Below are positions 60,701 through 64,000 of a stretch of 64,000 nt of DNA, one piece after another. Each line of letters starts with the position of its first letter. Positions within the stretch are counted from its first letter, which is position 1. This DNA is from Fibrella aestuarina BUZ 2. Lineage in GTDB: Bacteria > Bacteroidota > Bacteroidia > Cytophagales > Spirosomataceae. The position numbers were made by a program, and so were the translations under genes. The stretch is taken from positions 124,001 through 188,000 of the forward strand of contig NC_020054.1 of the NCBI RefSeq assembly GCF_000331105.1, written 5' to 3'. The notes beneath the pieces were generated by a model. That model had not been told where the DNA came from. It ran no database searches and saw only the letters and a program-made list of their open reading frames with translations.

Positions 60701-61062
60701 GTTAGAGTGACGCCCGAACACCAACGGTTGGTGGTCAGGCCCGCCGACTCGGTGATGTCGTCGAACGAGAAGCCGTCGTCGGTCTTACCCTTATTCAGGT
60801 ACAGCCGGCAGCTGACCTGGTTGCCGGTGAAGAAGACATCGGTGAAGCCGTCGTTGTCCAGATCACCGACGCCCACACCGCCGCCATTGTAAAAATTGGT
60901 GAACGTAAAGCCGTTGAGCTGCTCGCTGGGCGTCAGGCGGTTGGCGAAGGTTACGTGCGTTTGGGCACTCGTCAGCTGCTCAAACCGGGTAGGCGCGGTT
61001 CGCTGGCAGGTCATTAGCAGCAGACTCAGTAAGCCAATCCAGCCTGTTTGTACCCGGTTCAT
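57715..61062 (-). CDS. CRTAC1-type FG-GAP/ASPIC-UnbV lipoprotein
   Basis: A 1,115-residue lipoprotein (lipobox LLMTC; starts MNRVQTGWIGLLSLLLMTC). It has many VCBS/FG-GAP calcium-binding repeats (VGDLDNDGFTDVFFTGN, LTDINQDGWLDIYVS, VSDLNKDGYPDIYCS, FDNDGDLDLVVNNV), with a UnbV/ASPIC domain around 500-570 (GIGAKLTLWAGGQLQYSELT, LRIEWPGGRTETRRK). The second half repeats the propeller pattern (VVAADFDRDGDLDLLVGG, DFDNDGDLDYIAGN). Proteins of this type often follow SusCD pairs in Cytophagales; the role is likely surface binding of an unknown ligand. It lies downstream of SusD in the same direction, across repeat copy 6. Confidence 0.9.
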   Translation of the reverse strand: MNRVQTGWIGLLSLLLMTCQRTAPTRFEQLTSAQTHVTFANRLTPSEQLNGFTFTNFYNGGGVGVGDLDNDGFTDVFFTGNQVSCRLYLNKGKTDDGFSFDDITESAGLTTNRWCSGVTLTDINQDGWLDIYVSVAAHGALKQSENLLFVNQGLRNGTPFFREMARDYGLADPAFTTQSTFFDYDLDGDLDAFLLNTAPDGQNPAYLRPVVPNGSHPSTGKLYRNNGPGPAGHPVFVDVSREADITYDGLGLGVIVSDLNKDGYPDIYCSNDFTSSDILYLNKGNGQFINVIKEATAHTSLYGMGVDAADLNNDARPDLMQLDMLPKENARLKMMLAGQDYDRKEMSVSAQYGHQMQYMRNSLQLNLGNQGNVPLFSEVGLMAGVAQTDWSWATLLADFDNDGWRDMYITNGYRKNVTDRDFINFSEDFSGFGTTEYNTQKRLALLEKVPEIPLAHYAFRNTGGGSFADVSKAWGLNTESFANGAAYADFDNDGDLDLVVNNVDAEALIYRNRTREQAPDTHYLTVRLRGDSTNRQGIGAKLTLWAGGQLQYSELTTVRGYLSSVEPTLHVGLGKQQRVDSLRIEWPGGRTETRRKVPGDQVLTLNYAQANPSAQATNVPSPGLLFADITTAQGPAFRHQESDFVDFKQTAAMHKMLSRSGFALAVGDVNGDGLSDCFVGNAYRGSPAQLLVQQPNGALLKQPFPDQPNGEATGALFFDADADGDQDLYVVHGGSERPATDKAFYQDDLFLNNGKGTFSAAPAGTLPDVSGSGGCVVAADFDRDGDLDLLVGGRQVPGQYPLPARSYLLRNDAGRFTDVTPQLAPALMSAGMVCAALWSDYDRDGWPDLMLAGEWMPLTFIRNDKGAFRSPPQRLANSSGWWNSLAQGDFDNDGDLDYIAGNEGLNTLYQATPTEPVKIVAKDINNDGTVDPLMGYFINGTCYPAPPREALNQQVIQFRRKYQRFADYAAVTFDDLLTADERKDAYEAQATYLQSAYVENRGNGQFVVHALPRPAQLSPVFGIVAHDVNHDGKLDAVLTGNFYPNEVNMGREDASVGLVLLGDGRGRFTPVNPLASGLVIRGDARSSALLKGRGQATYLITAVNNSGLRINRCVR

Positions 61063-61078
61063 GTACTCAATTGGTTAC

Positions 61079-61189
61079 TGCTGCGCGTCATTAGGCTGCG
61101 CCGTCATTGGTTGTCTTCTCTACAGCAAATAACGCCGAAAGCGAATGACAACCAATGACGACGCAGCCTAATGACGCGCAGCAAATGAC
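61079..61189. repeat. GTCATT-mosaic repeat, copy 6, with a near-perfect 37-bp inverted repeat
   Basis: Arms 61079-61115 and 61147-61183 are complementary at 36 of 37 positions. The words are GCGTCATTAGGCTGCG and GACAACCAATGACG, variants of the family in which GCGAAGC is replaced by CGCAGC. It lies between SusD and the CRTAC1-type gene. Confidence 0.9.
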
Positions 61190-61196
61190 CACCCTA

Positions 61197-62738
61197 TTAA
61201 TACCCCGGATTCTGCCCTTTCGAACCTACGTTGGGGTTGTTGTCGATCTCCTGCTGCGGAATCGGGAGCAGCTCCGTTTTGCCTTTCTGGAAGTACGACA
61301 GCGGCTCAGTGGTGAGCTTGCCCAGTTTCCGCCAGCGCAGGATGTCGCGGTTCCGAATTTCTTCGCCGCTCAGCTCGACCCGGCGCTCGTGCACGATGGC
61401 TTTGAAGACCTGATCTTTGTTCGAGACGGGGTAATTGGCCGTGGGGTAAGCCGGCATGGCTACCGACGGACGGGCGCGCACCTGGTTCAGGTACGTTACC
61501 GCGCTGGCCAGGTTACCCAGTTCGTTTTCACACTCAGCCATGGCCAGCAACGTTTCGGCGTACCGCATCATCCGCTGGTTGATACCGCCCGTCAGGAACG
61601 AGTTGTTGGTTTTGTACATGAGGCTGAACTTGCGCCAGCTCACTTTCTGCGTCACGCCATCAACGACCGAGCTGTTGCCGTTCTGGGCGGCGTCGGTCAG
61701 CACGTCTTTGTCGCCGTTGAATTTATCGCCCGTGGTGTAGAACGACTTGGCATAGCGGGGATCGATTTTCGCGTCGCCTTTGCTGGGGCGCTCAAACTCG
61801 TTAAGCAGGCTGTTCGACGGAATGATGTTGCGCCAGCCAACGGCCGAGTACTCCTGCGTCCGTACGGTTTCTTCGCCAGCCGTGGCGCCATCAGCGTCGC
61901 CATTCCAGTTGAACGACCCACCCGATGGCAGGAAGTTCACCTCCCAGATCGACTCTTTGTTGAACTCCGTTTCTTCAATGAAATTATCGGAGTACTCGCT
62001 CACCAGGCTGTACTGACCCGAGCTGATCACTTTCTGCAACTCGGTTTTCGCGTTGGTGTAATCGCCCTGTTGCATGTACACGCGGGCTAGCAGCATCTGC
62101 GCAGCACCTTTAGTCACCCGGCCCAGGTTGGCCGCATCGTAGGTGGCGGGCAGGGCATCCTGCGCCGCTTTCAGATCGGCAATGATAAAGGCATACACGT
62201 CGGCCTCAGAGGCGCGCGGCTGTGAACCGGCGATCGTGGTCACGTAGTTTTTGTAGAGCGGCACGCCACCCCACATGCTCACCAGGTCGAAATACGCCCA
62301 CGACCGCAGGAATTGCGCTTCCCCGACGGCCTGTTTAGACACCGCTGGCGTAAGGGTAGTCGCCACCGCCGCTTTGTCGATGACCACGTTGGCCCGGTGA
62401 ATGACGCGGTAATCCCCCGTCCATACAGAACTCATCACCGAGTTGCCGGTATCGTAGGCACCCGTCAGCAGCTGGTTGCGGGGCGTTTCAAGCTGCCCCC
62501 CCCCGGCGGCTACATCGTCGGAGCGCAGGTCGTGTATAAAAAACCACTCGCGGGCCACCAGGTTGGTCGATTGCAGCGCGGCGTAGATGCCATTTACAGC
62601 GCTCCGAATCTGCCCGTCTGTTTTGAAATAGCTATCGGTCGTTACGGCATTCGGGTTCAGCTGATCCAGCGATTTCTCGTTGCAGCCAACGGCGAGGCTC
62701 AGCAGCAACGCGCCGGTAAGAATAGGATATCGTTTCAT
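61197..62738 (-). CDS. SusD/RagB-family outer-membrane lipoprotein (second pair)
   Basis: A 513-residue SusD-type lipoprotein. The signal ends LLLSLAVGCNEKSLDQLNPN, lipidation at the Cys of AVGC. The family motifs include GIYAALQSTNLVAREWFFIH near the N-terminus, AQFLRSWAYFDLVSMWGGVP with the typical W-G-VP, and LLARVYMQQGDYTNAKTELQ. The C-terminus has RNRDILRWRKLGKL and a final NPNVGSKGQNPGY. It is the classical SusD type, unlike the SusD at 24568-26130. It pairs with the partial SusC 26 bp upstream. Confidence 0.94.
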   Translation of the reverse strand: MKRYPILTGALLLSLAVGCNEKSLDQLNPNAVTTDSYFKTDGQIRSAVNGIYAALQSTNLVAREWFFIHDLRSDDVAAGGGQLETPRNQLLTGAYDTGNSVMSSVWTGDYRVIHRANVVIDKAAVATTLTPAVSKQAVGEAQFLRSWAYFDLVSMWGGVPLYKNYVTTIAGSQPRASEADVYAFIIADLKAAQDALPATYDAANLGRVTKGAAQMLLARVYMQQGDYTNAKTELQKVISSGQYSLVSEYSDNFIEETEFNKESIWEVNFLPSGGSFNWNGDADGATAGEETVRTQEYSAVGWRNIIPSNSLLNEFERPSKGDAKIDPRYAKSFYTTGDKFNGDKDVLTDAAQNGNSSVVDGVTQKVSWRKFSLMYKTNNSFLTGGINQRMMRYAETLLAMAECENELGNLASAVTYLNQVRARPSVAMPAYPTANYPVSNKDQVFKAIVHERRVELSGEEIRNRDILRWRKLGKLTTEPLSYFQKGKTELLPIPQQEIDNNPNVGSKGQNPGY

Positions 62739-62764
62739 GAGATGTTCGGTTTGGACGTGATCCG

Positions 62765-64000
62765 TTAGAAAGTGATCTGAAGACCCGCCAGGATGGTACG
62801 TGCCTGCGGGTAGTTCGAGTAATCGATGCCGTTGCGCAGCAGCGTGCCGTTACGCGACGCGATTTCGGGGTCGTAACCCGTGTATTTGGTGATGGTCAGC
62901 AGGTTCTGGCTCGACACATACACCCGCACCCGGTTCACGACGTTGTTGGTGAGCCCGCCGAGGGTCTTACCCGGAATCGAGTAGCCGATCGTCAGGTTTT
63001 TCACCCGCATGTAGGAGCCGTCTTCGATGAAGCGGTCCGACGTCCGGCTGTTGTTATTGGGGTCACCACTGATGGCGCGGGGTACGTCGGTGTTGGTGTT
63101 CGTGGGGGTCCAGGCGTTCAGCACGGCCGGGCCGGCGTTGAACAGCCGCAACATCCCCTGCGTCACGACCTTCGTGCCGTTGTAGATTTTGTTACCCTGA
63201 ACACCCTGCAGATACAGCGTGAAATCGAAGTTCTTGAACGTACCTGAGAAATTGGCGCCGTAGTTGAAATTGGGCAGGTAGCTCCCCAGGTACGTCCGGT
63301 CGGCGTCGGTGATTTTACCATCGCCGTTGAGGTCTTTAAACCGGATGTCGCCCGGAGCGGCTTTGTCCTGATACAGCGTTTTGTCGTCGCCATCCTTGGC
63401 ATTAGCGGCGTTGATTTCGGCCTGGCTCTGGAAGATGCCGTCGACCTGCCAGCCGTAGAACGACTGAACGGGCTGACCTACTTCGGTTTTGGTGATCTCG
63501 AAGCCACCGTAGTCGGCATTAAGCCCGGCAAAGATCGACGCCGTTGGCGTAGCGAGGCTCAGCACCCGGTTACGCGTAATACCGATGTTGGCCGAGGCGT
63601 TCAACCGGAAATCACCCCGGGCGTAGTTGTAACCCGCCTGGAACTCGTACCCCCAGTTTTTCATGCTGCCGATGTTGGCCACGGGGGGGTTGCTGTAGCC
63701 GATCGAGTTCGGGATGGGGACGCCCAGAATGAGGCCGTCGGTAAACCGGTTATAGACTTCGCCCGAGAAGGTGATCTTGTTGTTGAACAAGCCCACATCT
63801 ACCCCTACGTTGACCATGTCGGTAGTTTCCCACTGCAATTCGGTGTTACCCAGCGCGTTGAAATACGAACCCAGGCTGTTAGCAGCACCAAACGGATAGG
63901 CCGTGGCGTCGGCCTGCACCAGCGACTGCCAGGCGTAGTTGCCAATGCCGTTGAAGCCGGTTTTACCGTAGCTGGCGCGTAGTTTCAGTTCCGAGAACTG
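62765..64000 (-). CDS. SusC/RagA TonB-linked outer-membrane protein (partial, N-terminus off the window)
   Basis: The C-terminal 411 residues or so of a SusC barrel. The frame is open to position 64000 (the first visible residues are QFSELKLRASYGKTGFN). Barrel strands are typical (YRVYVSSQN-like VNRVRVYVSSQNLLTITKY, GYDPEIASRNG). The protein ends TILAGLQITF with a C-terminal Phe. The STN, plug and signal regions are not in the window, so signalling ability cannot be judged. It is upstream of SusD and CRTAC1 on the same strand. Confidence 0.94.
   Translation of the reverse strand, partial: QFSELKLRASYGKTGFNGIGNYAWQSLVQADATAYPFGAANSLGSYFNALGNTELQWETTDMVNVGVDVGLFNNKITFSGEVYNRFTDGLILGVPIPNSIGYSNPPVANIGSMKNWGYEFQAGYNYARGDFRLNASANIGITRNRVLSLATPTASIFAGLNADYGGFEITKTEVGQPVQSFYGWQVDGIFQSQAEINAANAKDGDDKTLYQDKAAPGDIRFKDLNGDGKITDADRTYLGSYLPNFNYGANFSGTFKNFDFTLYLQGVQGNKIYNGTKVVTQGMLRLFNAGPAVLNAWTPTNTNTDVPRAISGDPNNNSRTSDRFIEDGSYMRVKNLTIGYSIPGKTLGGLTNNVVNRVRVYVSSQNLLTITKYTGYDPEIASRNGTLLRNGIDYSNYPQARTILAGLQITF

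Overview
The window looks like one chromosomal segment of a GC-rich Bacteroidota, most likely a Cytophagales of the Spirosoma/Fibrella kind. The evidence is two SusC/SusD outer-membrane pairs, an ECF sigma/FecR pair, a CRTAC1-type FG-GAP lipoprotein, BlaI/BlaR1 and MarR promoters with TAnnTTTG-like -7 boxes, many Sec, Tat and lipoprotein signals, and weak Shine-Dalgarno sequences. I saw no rRNA, tRNA, CRISPR array, transposase or phage gene. The genus is an inference.

Layout. 1-1247: BlaI repressor and the start of a BlaR1-like M56 peptidase (cut by the window edge). 1275-3064: a three-gene unit of two small exported proteins and a membrane-tethered winged-helix regulator. 3374-5997: a large lipoprotein and two small envelope proteins. 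6104-10041: a PaoABC-type periplasmic molybdenum aldehyde oxidoreductase. 10153-13420: GH5 and GH3 glycosidases. 13603-14445: an exported EEP-family phosphoesterase.

14566-31764 is the most interesting region. An ECF sigma gene diverges from fecR, which is followed on the minus strand by an STN-containing SusC, a SusD and nine further genes: RidA, a CBM9-like protein, a SelA-like PLP enzyme, an amidohydrolase, a PQQ-type sugar dehydrogenase with cytochrome c, a second RidA, a second amidohydrolase, an RraA-like protein and a BASS-family symporter. Almost every enzyme carries a Sec or Tat export signal, including the PLP enzyme and both RidA proteins, which are normally cytoplasmic. I read this as a largely periplasmic catabolic pathway for an N-acylated amino-acid-like or amino-sugar-acid-like compound, switched on by outer-membrane signalling through FecR and the sigma factor. 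The substrate is not known.

31765-39353 holds a second GH3, a monooxygenase-like small protein, an exported unknown, a Crp/Fnr regulator, a DoxX-like protein, an exported M81 (MlrC-type) protein and a quinone reductase. 39661-45978 is a MarR-controlled RND efflux operon with a pair of matching operator-like palindromes. 46106-48004 is an Upf1/IGHMBP2-like helicase. 48187-50660 is AraC, SDR and TetR. 50868-55321 holds a DUF1059 protein, a PQQ-type dehydrogenase divergent from a glucose-fructose-oxidoreductase-like protein, and an epoxide hydrolase. 55335-57480 holds two exported proteins of unknown role. 57715-64000 is a second SusC(partial)/SusD unit followed by a CRTAC1 lipoprotein.

Running through all of this are non-coding repeats: a GTCATT/AATGAC mosaic family (six copies, four at junctions between co-directional genes of an operon), a GTCATCCCGAC inverted-repeat element (two copies), a CCCCTCCCC element that supplies the end of the TetR gene, several perfect intergenic hairpins of 11-33 bp, and a strongly over-represented heptamer GGTACGT.
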